DNA of 64,000 bases from Allantophomopsis cytisporea (GCA_024752435.1 CP103032.1:992001-1056000), one strand, 5' to 3'. Shown: positions 22,721 through 35,754, numbered from the stretch's first letter. A program made the numbers and translations. The notes: generated by a model from the letters alone, not told the origin.

Positions 22721-25700
22721 TTATTTTTCCAAATTTCTAAGCACAATCATACCTTCACGAACAACAGCCCACCGAATCGTACCCAAATGCTTAACTAAAC
22801 ACCTCACCAAGCCTCCAGTCTTGAACTTGCCAGCAGCTCTCCACATATCAGCTTCAAAGCCAGCCTTGGGCTCCACGCGCGTCATAGCACTAATAAGAGC
22901 ATTCATCTCCGCCTTACTATCCCAATCACCATCCTCATCATCTCCATCCTCCATCTCGACTTCCCTGCTCTCCACCATACCACCGTTATCATCACGCTCA
23001 CACATTCGTCCCACGTTACGCGCCGAGTCAGGATGAATGAACGCATTCTCGATCCACACACCCTCCTGTGCCTTGGCGCATAGCACGTAGCACACGAGTG
23101 TGGCTAGGTACAGACACCAGGGATAGTGGAACATCTCATCAACACCCCACGCTTCCAGCTTCCGTACGCCGTCGCGGAACAGCCGCGCTGCATGCCAGGC
23201 CGCCTTACAGGCTTTCGCGCGATCCTCACGCACCCACGTGTCTATCCTGGCTTTTGAGCGCTCCCGATCGGCTACCGTAACGGCTCGGCCAATAATGTGT
23301 TTTGCACCCGCGAAGATTTGCAGATCGATGATGTCGACGTTGAGAATTAGCTGGGCGGTGTGGTGAATGGCTAGGTTCGCGACTGAGAAGCGGCGGAATT
23401 TGGACTGCGCGGTTGGCGAAAAGGAGAGAGCGTTGAGGACGCTCGTTGTGTAGCTCTCAAAGTCGCTTCGCCAGGCTTCATAGGAACGGGAGATGCGCAG
23501 CTGCCAAGGGAGCTCTTTGTTGACGGCTAGCCCTAACGATGTTTGATCACGGCGGTTAAGATCCCAAGAGACTGACATAAGACCGTGGAGGATAAGAACT
23601 CGTGAAAGTGCGTTGAGAGATATAGGCGGTGCTGTGGGTGATGGGTTTGTATACATCTTTAGGACTGTCAGGTATTGTGGTGGTCTGGGAGTGGCTTGGC
23701 TGAGCCTAAGCCATGAAGACGCCGTGGGGGCGTTCCAGATCGCAGGATCCCAAGGAAGCGTCAACTTAAGCTCGCTGGCATTCATACAGAGAGATTGCGA
23801 GAAGAGGACTGCATGCTGAGTATCCCACATGAAGCAGAGTAGTGCTAGCCTGAAGAACTATTAGCCTCGCACCCAGGTCAGAGATTGGATGGTATCTCAC
23901 CTTCTCTTTTGCTCAGCTTCGATGGCAAGAAGCCAGTATTCGTCGAGATCGTGTATATGTGGATTATATGAGGGAATAGATGCACTCTGGCAATCACTTC
24001 TTCTTATGAGACTGAGTTTGTTAGATTCAGGTGTAAAAGTCTGTAAGTCGATCATGAAACTTACTTGATAAGAAGGCCATGATACAAATGAGACATATCA
24101 TGCTGTTTCTCACCCGCCCTACTCTTTCCAAAACACTCAACTAACAGAATGGTCTGCAGCATCCACAATCTCGGCCTAGTACTGAAATCTTTGCTAGAAT
24201 GAATAAGGGGTCTCATGATATCATGCACACAAACTGCCAGTAGATGTGCCTCCTTGTCGCTATAAGTGGCTCCAAGTAGAAGGACAGCCATTAAGAGATA
24301 GGGATGAATGTTACTCGGAACAAACGTAGCTTGGTGAAGAAGAGGATATGAGGAATTGAAACGCGTGAAAAATAGATCGCTATAGTGCTGCAGAGAACTC
24401 AGAGACAATAATGGATCCGAAGGAGCAATCCCGGATCCATCTGGTTTCATAGGTTGATGTTGACTGATGATACGCATGAGACCGTCTCGAGCTTCTGTGG
24501 TGATAGTAGGTAATCTTGGGGCTTCTCTAGCAACATATGAATCTGGTGGTGTATGACCGGAAACCGATGCACAACGATACTCGGGAGGGGTAGAGACTTG
24601 AGAGGTCATGGAGGTGTTGGTATAGCCGTGATTACCTATGTGACGAGAGAGGGACGAATTCGGGCTTCTTGCCGAGGAAGAGACACTGGAACCAACAGCT
24701 TTGTTAGGAGAGGACTCGATGGCCGCAGATTTATCATCGGGAACGGTGGGGAGGAAGTTACTTGGTGTTTGTGTGACATTGTGGTATCCGAACTCTACCA
24801 TGTCATGTCCACGCTCCAGGAATACATTCTGGTTGTCTTGGGAGAAGAGGGCATTGGGATTGTTCTGCATATGCATGCTGGCAAGGATGGAAGGGATATC
24901 ATCAGCAGAACTGCATGTTCCACTCTCGACATTGTAGAGATCCAAAGCCGCTTCTCTTTGACGGATCAAGTCTGCGGGCAGATTGGTGATGCTTGAGTAG
25001 TCTGAACTTCTGGGTATATTTTGGTGGGAATCGGTCTTGGAGGAGCCTGCAGCTGGCGAAGGGGCTCTGAGGACAGGACTGCCATCAATATTGAGGGGGT
25101 CGGATTCTTTATCGAAAAGCCAATTGTAATAGCTCGTGGTTGTAAAGGGAGCATTGAAGGACATTGCTATCTTCGTTTGAGTACCTCAAGGAGTCGAACC
25201 AATGATTGTGGAACTCACCAGTGTCTGGCTTGAAGATATCATCATATGGTAGGTCTTCCGTGGCACCCATGAAAGTCTGGAATTGTGGCTGACTTCCCCA
25301 GCTTGCATTGCACAGAAAGTCCAGACTATCACTGTGCTCGCCGCCCGAGAGCATTGGATCGACCTCCAATGGTGGCCATTCGCTATGTAATGGTTCGGGT
25401 TCAGCCAGCACTGGTTCAGGACCTTGCGTATTCGACGTTGTACTTGGAATTGAGGTTGGTGGTGATGGAGGAGCCGAGGCATGGATTTCTGCTGCCTCGT
25501 TCTTTGCCTTCTCGTTGGCAGCGGTCTGTCTTCGCTTTGCGCCCATTTGACGATATGGTCGTCTGGTGTTGACAATATTTCCATCTGCATCGCGCCATAA
25601 TCTTTTTCTCGTTGCCAATACACCCAATCCCTCTCCACCAGCTTCGTCATCCTTCTCCTTGTGTCTTGCCATATGACGGTCTGAACGGAAAACAATTAGT

Positions 25701-25987
25701 TTAAAGACCCTTGATAATATTGTGTAATATACGAGCAGCTTTGCCATTGCATGATACATACCCAAAAGATCCCGGCGCCTGAAATGGGCACTGCATCTCG
25801 TACAAGTATTGTTTCCTTCCTTGTGATTCAGAGCATGACGATGAAGGTGTTCACTCCTTGAGAATGATTTTCCGCAGTTTGGATGAGTACATGCGAACTT
25901 CTTCTTGAGGGCCGAGTCGCCTTTTCCGCTGGCTGATGGCGAGGCTGATGATACCGAGGCTGATCTGGAGCTGCTACCGGAAGACAT
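22721..25987 (-). CDS. Transcription factor: two C2H2 fingers plus fungal-specific regulatory domain
   Basis: Nuclear DNA-binding regulator. Model: exons 25987-25762, 25680-25219, 25166-24065, 24011-23901 and 23849-22721 (introns 81, 52, 53 and 51 nt), 1009 aa. Two adjacent C2H2 fingers are seen: FACTHPNCGKSFSRSEHLHR with H..H (about 31-56) and TCTRCSAHFRRRDLL|DRHMARH (about 60-82), the second split by intron 1. A basic segment follows (RRPYRQMGAKRRQ), then an acidic, proline-rich activation-like stretch. From about residue 490 is the fungal Zn-cluster-associated middle domain, with FFTRFNSSYPLLHQATF, LLLGATYSD and KRRLALLCFMWDTQHA. This C2H2 + fungal_trans layout is common in Pezizomycotina. 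It lies 293 bp past the convergent M20 gene, so local control of that pair is possible but unproven. Confidence 0.88.
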
Positions 25988-26619
25988 AATGACTTTTTTT
26001 TTTGTCTTTTTCTTTTCTATCTTGTTGATTCAGTATAGTATAGTATGGTATTTCCCTTTCTCTCCAGTTTCTTTATTGAGATGATTGTATCCGATGATAG
26101 ACAGAGATCATCATTCAATGATGATGGGGAATATGGATTAAACGGTTTGGAGGTTGGGTGGGCACGAAACGGGCGTTTGGGGAGGGGAAATAGTCCCAGT
26201 ATAAATCAAAATCACATAAGATGATACCGATGGATGAGTAATGAGAACTAAGATGTGAAATATATTTTAGTCGGCTTCTGGGGGAAAGTTTAGTATCAGT
26301 TACATCCGGGTGCAGACCATGGGAGGTGAGATGGTTACATGTCGATGCATGAAATTTGATGGAGACTGTACGGATAGTGATGAGTGTAGTGCGTGTTTCC
26401 CTCGGAGCTTCGACTCAGATCCTATCCATACCAACACAACAGCGCAGCCGGTTAACCAGTATCAGTCACAACTAGTTGCTAGAACATCGGAGTCCTCTCT
26501 CCAAACACAAGGCTTTTGGTGGACAATTTTTTTAGTTGCGCCGCTTCGCAATGCTTCGATAGGGAAAGTTAGGGAAGATTAACTAGAGTTAGGCGTGGAG
26601 GGCGTGCGCCAGTGGGCTT

Positions 26620-26669
26620 GTAGGGTATAGGGTGTAGGGTGTAGGGGTAAGGGTAGGGTAGGGGTATGG
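26620..26669 (+). repeat. Degenerate TTAGGG-like G-rich tract
   Basis: About 50 bp of irregular TAGGG, GTAGGG and TAAGGG units in tandem. Most filamentous ascomycete telomeres are TTAGGG, so this resembles a worn interstitial telomere repeat. It could equally be an unrelated purine-rich minisatellite. Confidence 0.5.
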
Positions 26670-27903
26670 ATGGATGAGGGGGGGTGGATTCACTGTGGGA
26701 CATTCCCGGACAGAGCAACCTGAGAGGGTCATTTGGTAGTGCTTTTACGGAGCACAGCGTGCTGTTGGTGCTACGGCTGCACTCGACAGCGCTATAGAGT
26801 AGGGGACCCGTTCGGGGAGACAGACACATACCACGAGTGGGGACTTTCTTTATCCTTTATCCTGGAAGTGCCAATTCGCTGCCAAAGCTTCAAAATCAAT
26901 TGGAGGCAACTTCACCAGGTCGAAGGCGAGATCGGGCTTTGAAGGAGAGGGGTGCAGCACTAAGGGACCACGAACATTTCTTTCTTGCAGGGAATTGGAG
27001 CAGGGTCACAGACGAGTTCGTGGATAGCAGTGGATATCGGAGGCTTTACGAGAGAGGTACGATGACCAAGAGAGGCGTTTTCCGGGGCCTCACAGGGAAC
27101 CAATACACGCCATATGGGATAGTACCGACCTACGTACTAAACATACCGGCGGAATTGTTACTTCGTAATTTTTGAAGACTCACCTGGAATGTGGTTTGTG
27201 GACTCAAGAGCGGAGTAAGCATTGTTAATGAGAGGAAAAGGCACTGTATCAAGATGATTGACGATTGTGGGAGATAAAAGAAAGACAGAGGGAAAGACAT
27301 CGAATACTCTCTGAGATAGGGCAATCGGACCACAGCGAAAAGGATTGCCATATATGATACATATGATAAACTGGGTGAATCCCTCTCCTAAGACTTGATA
27401 GGGAGAACAAAGACTTTTGAGCTCATCCCCTACCTGTTCGAATTCACCTGAATGTCGTTCAAGTTCGAGTCAAGGTTATCTATCTATCATACATCGTTAA
27501 CATGAATCTATCTCTGTATGTACATAAGGTATATCGGGTACATCCTATCGTCTATGACATATAATACTTACATGTATACACCTCACGGAACAGATGCATA
27601 CTGTCTGCGCGCATATGAATGATCGGCCCGGCGACCCAGTTATGTACAAAGCAGTAGACATCGTATTCAGCGTTCTAGTTTGTAAGCAACTGCCATGATA
27701 CTCACATACATATGTACATCACCCTTACTCATGGGCAACCGACAGGAAAACCGACAGATGTCGTTGGAGGATTGAAGATCTTGATATGTCACAAGACAAG
27801 ACAGGGCTTTGAAAGTTTATTGCCATGTGGACTGAATAACCTACTTCGTGCAGGATGACTGTGATGTGTGTGTGTATGTATGTCTACACATACAGTACTC
27901 AGT

Positions 27904-27933
27904 ACAGACAGACGGACGGACAGACAGACATAC
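27904..27933. repeat. CAGA/CGGA tetranucleotide repeat
   Basis: Tandem CAGA and CGGA units. A (GT)n/(GTAT)n tract lies just upstream at about 27864-27882. Confidence 0.8.
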
Positions 27934-29031
27934 GCATACATATATGAGGAACTAACCACACCCATCCGTTCATTACGTAGTGACGACTTTTCTTCACTTG
28001 CTTCGTATGTCTGGCTTACCTCCCATATTGTGCGTGAGTAAAGAGAAAGATTATACGGCGTTCCATGAAGTTTTGTTGTCATTCTGTATAAATCCTGATC
28101 ATTTTGGCTTGAGCTTCGATGGCGGTAACGTAACGGACCACCAGTTGATCTACCTCGAACCCAAGAACCCAACATCTATCATACTCGTTCGTGCACTCAC
28201 GCTCGCACCCGCTCCCCTCCGTCTGCTCATCGCATTGCCATCTTGGGCTCTAGCCTTCTTCCCTTATCGTTGAGACTACCCATACTTATGGCTAAAGCAA
28301 CGACTACGGCCACGACTACAACTAGGTACATGAAATACGGTAACGACTGTCCATCCCAAGGCGCAATGCTATCACAGGGCGTAAAATAGTAACAATTTTG
28401 TATGCAGACCTTCTTTCCTTTCCCTTCCCTTCGTCAAATCACCTTGGCCGTTCCACCCAAAAAGCTGAGCCGACGGGCGGCGCACACAGACACATCGAAA
28501 CATCGCCTGAGCAACTGAGCCTCGTTCTTTGCGACGGAGGAAACTAGAGTGTAGCCGCGGAACAAGATTGCGAATGTGATTAGACATCCTACCCCTCTGA
28601 CTTGTCAAGTTCCGACCTCTTCTCGGTATGATGTGACACTATCCCGGTTCTCTCTCTTGGCAGTCCTGATAATTACCTTATTATCAGACATCTTCGGCGC
28701 ATCCCTTCCAAGTCCCGTGGAATTGAATGATGCCGATGACGGCCGGCCGCGCAACTATGGACTGTATTTGTTACAATTTGTACTCCTCATCGTAAGAATG
28801 TATTCTAACGTATCTAAGTGTTCCCTATGACATATACATACAGTGCCGCTAGTTATTTCACGTACTGTCGAAGTTGAACTGCATGTAGCACAATAGTTGG
28901 AAGTTCCCCCATGGCCATGGCGTCTTTGCTTCTCTGAATGGCGCACATTCACTCGCCTTATAGCACGACATGATTGATCCGCCAGGCCCATGAAAGTATG
29001 AAGTAATTGATGTCTTTCTTTATATCTTTCT

Positions 29032-30059
29032 TTACCACTTGGTTACGCCGCCGTCGATGCATATATCCCTAGTCTTGGAATTAGATGGAGGCGTTACGAA
29101 ATAAGAAATGGAGATTTCGAAGAAAGCAACTTACTGTCCGGTCATGTAGGAGCTCGCGTCCGAAGCCAAGAAAACGCATCCTCCTCGAATATCGTCTGGT
29201 GTTGCGACTCTGTGGTTCATGATTTCCTCCTCCCATCCAGGCTTCAATTCGGGGTACTAAAGCCAAACCTAATTAGCAAAAAACTCTATAAATCCATCGG
29301 AACCAAATCGGCCACTCACGGCAGCAGTCATCTCGGTCCACACATATCCCGGACTTATCGAATTGACCCGAATACCATAGTCATTAAGTTCAGCGGCAAT
29401 AGCAGGTCCCATTGCTCGCACAGCTCCCTTCGTTCCACAGTAGGCACTGCTTCCCTGACTTCTAATGGCAGTATAACTAGCAATACTAGCCACCAAAATA
29501 ATGCTTCCTTTCTTGGTGCCATTCTTGATCATCTGTTTTGCAGCGAGCTGAGCAGTATGATAGACACCCATGACGTTGACTCCCACCAGCTTCTGGTGAT
29601 CTTCGAAGGTCGTATCGAGGAATTTAACGTTGCGGTTGATGCCGGCACAAGTCACACAGATATCCAATCTACCCTCGAATTCTTGGGAGAATTTGGCGAA
29701 TCCTGCCTCCAGGGACTCCATGGATGCTACATTGACGCTGAGACAATCAGTATGAGAGTAACAACATATGTGGGTTTCTGTGCTGAGTAGCGATGTACGT
29801 ACTTGTAATGTGCGGTGCGAACTCCAAATTGTTTTGAGATCTCGTGGAATTCTGGCGCCGGCTCAATGAGATCGAAAATGGCAATGTCTGCGCCGGCTTC
29901 TGCAAGTCCTTGAGCAAATGCAAGACCGCATCCTCGTGCTCCGCCAGTAATGAGAGCTACTCTGCCTTTCAGGGAAAACTATGCTGTTAGTGAAATGATC
30001 ATTGAGAGGGGGAGTGTTTTTTTTTCTTTTTCTTCTGGACATACTCTGCTCATATCCAT
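29032..30059 (-). CDS. Short-chain dehydrogenase/reductase (SOU/sorbose-reductase-like)
   Basis: NAD(P)-dependent oxidoreductase of a sugar, polyol or small carbonyl. Model: five exons, 30059-30045, 29978-29803, 29737-29320, 29256-29135 and 29068-29032, 255 aa. The first exon encodes only five residues (MDMSR). The cofactor motif is TGGARGCG (16-23) and the catalytic Tyr163/Lys167 lie in SAYCGTK, preceded by VASIAS. GIRVNSISPGYVWTEM and the C-terminal GQDICIDGGVTKW are classical-SDR features. The usual NNAG motif reads TCAG (in VTCAGI). The FSLKGRVALITGGARG start and overall layout match the D-arabinitol/sorbose reductase-like branch, but the substrate is not certain. No targeting signal. Divergent from the deacetylase gene at 31130. 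Confidence 0.9.
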
Positions 30060-31129
30060 TTTCCAGGTGAGTTGATGGATGGTAGATAAAGTGCTAATTG
30101 CGTAAAACAAAGAATTTCGATTGAAATCACAAGAACCAGTTTGAGAAGGAAGAAGTAAAATGTATATTTTTTAGTTACTGATCAATCCATCAAAAGTATC
30201 ATAAACCCATTTCTGGCGAAATCCCATTATTGAAGATTGGACCGCAATTCCATCCATCTCCCACCTTCCCACGGCATACAAGAGAACAATGCCTCAAGCT
30301 CAGGGACCAAAGCCGCATGCAAGAAAGACACGCAGCATTATTCATCTAGCATGAGCAGCAGCATCCCGATAAACAAAGCCAACAAAAGAGAGTGGCAGAT
30401 TCAAAGATGAGTACCTTAGTCAAGCACCTCGGGAGCCCACAAAAGCGCGCAAGGCCTATCCACCGCCCTCTGACACGCAATAATTAGTCTACACACGCTC
30501 CACGCGGAAATCCGAGCCCAGCGATAAGGGCCTATCTGTGGAGAGAAGTAACCGATCTCCAGACGCATTATTTATTACCGAGATGAGCATGAGCCCCCAA
30601 CCGCGTGGGTGCCATCGCGTTACCAATGAATGGCTTTCTAAGGGTACCGTTGATAATAATACAATGTGCACGAGAGGCAACATCCCACTCTCGATCTACA
30701 ATGTTTGTGGTGTTTGTGTGCGCCGCGCCCACTCTTGGTTGTCGAAGGGTGCAGTGCTTGTTGGTGGTGGACTGATTGCCTTTCAGGTATGACATGGGAT
30801 GGATGGGGGTTGGGGGACGATAGCTTAGCTATCCCTACCTTGCAGACTTTCTACTACCCCTCATTGGAAGCTGCAGAGCACTGCGTTTGTTGGCGGGGTT
30901 TTTGGCCGCCAATTATCGTTGGTGAGGTGCATGACAGCTACTGCGGGGCAAATATGCTGTTGTCATCGTCGGATGCTGACGCCTATCATTATTATGAATT
31001 TCGAGAAGCTTATCATCAATTGCTTCATTGTTGAACCTGCTCTTCTCTCTTGTCTTGTGAAGTAAGAAGAAATTCGATTGAACTCAACTGTCTGTTTTTT
31101 GATACTCATTAACACCTCACAAACTCAAA
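30060..31129. other. Divergent promoter interval, SDR / deacetylase
   Basis: 1.07 kb between head-to-head genes, so it should contain both promoters. No ORF with family motifs and no strong repeat. Confidence 0.55.
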
Positions 31130-32448
31130 ATGGGCAAGAAAAGGGTTTTGGTTTCGTATGGTATCGATATCGATGCTGTAGCCGGATGGCTGGGCTCTTA
31201 TGGAGGAGAGGACTCTACAAATGATATAAGCAGAGGTATGTTCCAATTTCCTGAAGGCACGAGAAGTTCTGTGAGTCTCCATGGTAGAGCATGGGAATTC
31301 ATCCAGAACAGAAAAAGGCAATCAGTATAGAGACAGCAAGAAAAGTAACTAATAACTCCTCAAGGAATGTTCGCTGGAACCATTGGAACGAGGCGTCTCC
31401 TCAAGCTCCTGGAGAAGAACAACATTAAAGCAACTTGGTTCATCCCGGGCCACTCGCTCGAGACATTTCCAGAAGAGTGTGCCATGATAAGGGACGCAGG
31501 ACACGAAATTGGGCTGCACGGATATTCGCATGAGAACCCAGCAGACATGACAATTGAACAGCAGCGTGATGTGCTCGACAAGACATACAAGTTATTGACG
31601 GAGTTCTGCGGGAAGCCCCCACGAGGCAGCGTGGCCCCGTGGTGGGAGACTAGCCAGGAGGGTGCTGAGCTACTTTTGAGCTATGGCATTGAATATGATC
31701 ATAGCGATAGTAACCATGATTGTCAAATGTATTGGCTTCGTGTTGGTGACTCTTGGACGAAGATCGATTACAATAAAAAGGCAGAGGAGTGGATGAAGCC
31801 ACTTGTCAGAGGAAGGCCAACAGGCCTTGTGGAGATTCCTGGTTCCTGGTACATTGATGATCTTCCACCTATGATGTTCATCAAGAAGAATGCAAACTCT
31901 CATGGTTGGGTCAATCCTAGAGATGTTGAGGCAATTTGGATGGTATGTTTTGTATCCCCTACGCTTTTTCTTTCCTTTCTTTTTTCTTTGGATCATTATC
32001 AGTTTTTTCGAAGCAGATGATGCTAACCATTACACAGGATCACTTCGATTATTACTATGAGAACTACGATGAGTTCATCTTCCCTATGACAATTCGTACG
32101 CCAATCCCTCTCAAGCGATAATGAAACACACTAACACATGTGTAGATCCTGACGTCTCTGGACGTCCTCATGTTCTCTTGATGCACCAGAGGTAAGTTTG
32201 TCGAAACTCTTTATCTCTGGACCGCACCTAGGCACCTATCTCAGAAGCATTCAGAGGACATTGTACTAATCAAGTGAAATAGAATTATCGATCATATCAA
32301 CAAGCACGAGGGTGTGGAGTGGGTTACATTTGAGCAGATGTCAGACGATTTCAAGAGCAGGAACAAGCCAGAAGAGGGCGCCATGATGCCTGCTCCTCCT
32401 GGAGAGATTTTGAAGAAGCAATCTGCTGAAGCCTCGGGATCAAAGTAG
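31130..32448 (+). CDS. NodB-type polysaccharide deacetylase, HpPgdA-like, no signal peptide
   Basis: Metal-dependent deacetylase or amidohydrolase of carbohydrate esterase family 4. Model: five exons, 31130-31235, 31365-31942, 32038-32095, 32146-32191 and 32283-32448, 317 aa. The first aspartates are in SYGIDIDAVAGWLGS (Asp13/Asp15), the metal histidines are His87 and His91 in GLHGYSHENP, and motif 3 is RGSVAPWW. HGYSHENP and the DAVAGWLGS start are typical of the Helicobacter PgdA-like subgroup, which also resembles PuuE-type allantoinases, rather than of chitin deacetylases. There is no signal peptide, unlike cell-wall deacetylases, so a cytosolic small-molecule N-acyl or cyclic-amide substrate is likely (inference). 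It sits among aromatic hydroxylase genes. Confidence 0.9.
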
Positions 32449-33351
32449 TTTCATGAAGTATAATACTATATTAATGTTAAATTGGCAAATTTAATTCTCA
32501 TTGTGTCTCGCGTGGCGCAAATGTATGTTTTCCACAAATTAGATATTGGCAACGTTATTTCGCAATGCATAATTATCAAAACCTACTTCCACTATATGTT
32601 ACTACGATCATTAGCAGTGTAGGCCAAATTCACTGAAGTCTAATTTGACATAGAGTAGGGTTATTGGGCAGGGTAACCATTCGATTAAATCATCTTGAAG
32701 CATAGGATAGTTTTGGTCAAGACAATCGTTTGTGAAGTAGAGGTGAATTTTGTAGGAACAGAATCACCCTGTCTAATGTCAATTTGCAGTTCGTATAAAA
32801 GAAGATGAAAGCAACCATGAAAATCACTTGGCTTCTCTAATTGTTCTTCTATAAATATTTCGCTCGGAATATATCACCCGCAGGTTTCAAGTAATTAGTT
32901 ATTCAAGACGAAGCACTGTGTTAATATTAAGGACTGTTATGTCATCCTCGTTCCTCTACTCTTCATGAGTCCAATTAACTTCTCGATCAACAACTCGCAT
33001 TCGGCTGTTACTATCAACAATGAAATAGTAGCTTAGTACAGATAAAGATCAACAGTGATAAAAATTAGATACGCATAATCTAAAATAGGTCATCCTTTCA
33101 AAGTAGTGGTCGAGTATGATAGTTGTATGGCACCTTGAGGGAGAGACATGGCATCAGGGTTGAGAGTGGCATTAAGTATTGAAGGAAATCCAACTTTGAA
33201 GGAGGTAAGATTCGAGACCGTTCTCGAAGACTACACAACTATTCATGATCATTGTCACTGAAGTCCATATGATGTTTTATTTATTCTAATAGCCGTATAG
33301 TTACTCATATCATTACTCTCAATTAGTTCGGTTTTACTCCTCCTTGCACAG
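32449..33351. other. Convergent AT-rich spacer
   Basis: 0.9 kb between converging genes; A/T-rich. No gene or clear repeat seen. Confidence 0.55.
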
Positions 33352-34778
33352 CTACAATCTGGCTTGCTCCTTATTGTCCACCATTTCCATCATTCCCCAA
33401 TTCTTATCAACATCCTTAAGATGATCATATCCTAATAGCACAGGTGCCAATCCAGGATCTCTCCATGCCAATGCTTCACCCTCTCTTGTAGGCGTCTCTC
33501 TCATTCTTCTATCTCTCTCTTCTTGTTCAGGACCGTCATGAAGATGATACAAATACTGCTGTGTGTTCCCTCTTTCCACAACCATTTCAGTTCTCTCTTT
33601 CCTACACTTCTCATAGACCTTCAAAACATGTTTCTTGCTCTCAGTACTCTTGTCTGTGATTCGTGCTAAACATTCACCCAAGACCGCTCCATCTTCGAAA
33701 GACATGCCTGCTCCAGAAGCAAGGTAAGGAAGGGTAGCATGTACAGCATCACCGAGAAGAGTGAATGCTCCACTTGGGTGTGACCAGCTGTCCATCGGCT
33801 GACGAATACAAAGGCGCCATTTGTAAACCGATTCGCAAAGTTTGAGGAGTTTTGGTATACGCGGGTCCCAATCCTTGTAGAGTGCTCGCATTTCTTCTAC
33901 ATTTCCTTCCAAAGTAGACGCACCGTCCGCTGGTATATCATCTGGGACAAGAAGCACCATATTGAAAAGTTCACCGCCGCGGAGGACATAATTGACTAAC
34001 TTCAATCAGCAACATATCGTTTATGATAAGATGATACATACCTGCATGAGCATCAGGACCAAGCCAATAGTTTACTTGTGGATCTGTGACCATAGACGCA
34101 AGCTCAGGATCCTTCAACATCTCCTTTGTGCTCAACAACAATCTGTAGGCCAAATCCCCAGTCGGAGTAGGGGCTTCCTTTCTGCCTATCATAACTTCCC
34201 GAAGTCTGCTGTTGATTCCGTCTGCACCGACTACTAAGTCCGCGATCATTTCCCTGCCGTCTATAAGCAAAACCGTAGCCTTGGTGCCATCTGCCTCACA
34301 CTTCACGTCGCTGACCCTACTATTACATTGCACCTTCACACCCAACTCCACTGCCCTCTCCAACAAACATTTATGTAAGTTTGCCCGGTGGAAATCCCAA
34401 TAAAAGGTTCCAGGGTATTGTGCAGCAGAAGCAGCGAGATCTAGAGAAGAAATCGCCTCACCCTTCCAGTGAATGACGTTGACGCATTTGGGTCGAGTGG
34501 CATAGGGTGCCAATGAATCTTTCATACCCCAATACTGAAGCACCTTCGACGAATTTGGCAGGACTTGTATCCCAGCTCCAACTTCCGAGATTTCCGATGC
34601 TGATTCTAGGACTGTGACGCTGTGACCTGCTAATGAGATGCCGATGGCGGCCCCAAGGCCGCCAAGACCTGCGCCGACGACAATTACCTGTTGATGATTA
34701 GAATTTAGCTGATGACGTTTGCAGTGATCATACGTCTAATTTTGTCTCTTCAGACCGTATCTTCTTTTCTGCCACCAT
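33352..34778 (-). CDS. FAD-dependent aromatic monooxygenase, salicylate-hydroxylase-like
   Basis: NAD(P)H/FAD hydroxylase acting on a benzoate/salicylate-type ring. Model: exons 34778-34734, 34687-34042 and 33995-33352 (introns 46 nt each), 444 aa, typical of single-domain class A flavin hydroxylases. The FAD GxGxxG is VIVVGAGLGGLGAAI (from residue 16). The DG motif is LVVGADGINSRLREVM and the GD motif LLGDAVHATLPYLASGAGMS, followed by EDGAVLGECLA. No signal or membrane segment. It is followed on the same strand by a second, different flavin hydroxylase about 1 kb upstream (35755-37836). The pair suggests consecutive ring hydroxylations in one pathway. Exact substrate unknown; anthranilate, kynurenine or 3-hydroxybenzoate are alternatives. 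Confidence 0.9.
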
Positions 34779-35754
34779 GATTTCTTCCAGTAAGTTTTAA
34801 TGTTGATGGTTTCGAGTCTTCACGAAGCCGAGAGTATGATGTAGACGATGATTGAAATATCGTGTAACGAAGCACGATGCGTGGCTTGGATCAGAGAAAA
34901 CAATTCGATTGGTATGATAGAAATCCAAAGCTAAGCCCCACGATATATTCACTCATAAGACAACATGACCGAGATCCGATTCCGTGATCCGTATGAGGAT
35001 AGAAATGTCACGACTAGAATGGTGGAAGTTGTATCGGATAAGCTTGCCTTATCATTCAGAGTGGGATGCCACTCCCATTTATGCTGCGCCCACGAATTCT
35101 AGTGCATACCTATAACGAGGCTGCTCAATAACATCGTACCAAACATCAGCCCAGATTCTCCAGGGCTCTTCCGGAAGATTGGATATTCTGGAACTTTGTG
35201 GGGACTTTCGTTATGGGTGAGTCGAAAATCAGGATATCAGCCGATACATATCATACTTTCGAAAGGTAGATGGAGCATCCTAATTTGCCGTTCGTTCTAA
35301 TTGTATAGGAGACTTATTATGTGATCTGAAGGACGCAATATTCAATTCTACTACTTGCATGTGATGCAAGTAAGCCTCCCTTTACCTGCACGATTCAGAT
35401 GGCAGATAAAAATCATTTTTATCAAGGATTATTGACAAATAATGCTCGCTGTACACAAGTCGACCAATTGGTGAAACGGCCAAGGTTGCAGACGTAAAGT
35501 ACATGATCAAGGAGACATGGTATATCAAAGCGAAGAAACTGCTCCTGTAACTCCCAATCGAATGTAGTGAGATACAACCTCTTTTGATGAGTCTAGCCCT
35601 ACACTTGTCAGATCAAGTTCTTGTAGTATTACAATACTTTGTTAGCTTGTAAAATTCAAAAAGCTCTTGAGATATCATCGTTATTCATCCATTTAACTAT
35701 ATTATGATTCCGCAATCAATCAAACAAAAACAATTGTTATATTTCGACATCTAT
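34779..35754. other. Intergenic, promoter of the salicylate-hydroxylase-like gene
   Basis: 0.98 kb with no recognised ORF. It should hold the promoter of the 34778 start and the 3' end of the gene ending at 35755. Confidence 0.55.

Larger units (their letters stand above)
25988..29031. other. 3.0 kb gene-free interval
   Basis: Upstream of the C2H2 factor, so its promoter lies at the left end (T-rich leader just after 25988). No recognisable gene elsewhere. It contains the G-rich telomere-like tract and GT/GACA simple repeats listed separately. ORFs here reach at most about 130 codons and show no family motif. Confidence 0.55.

Noticed and set aside
29212..29790. 192-codon plus-strand frame over the SDR gene
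   Set aside because: Antisense shadow of an SDR whose catalytic motifs are clear on the minus strand.
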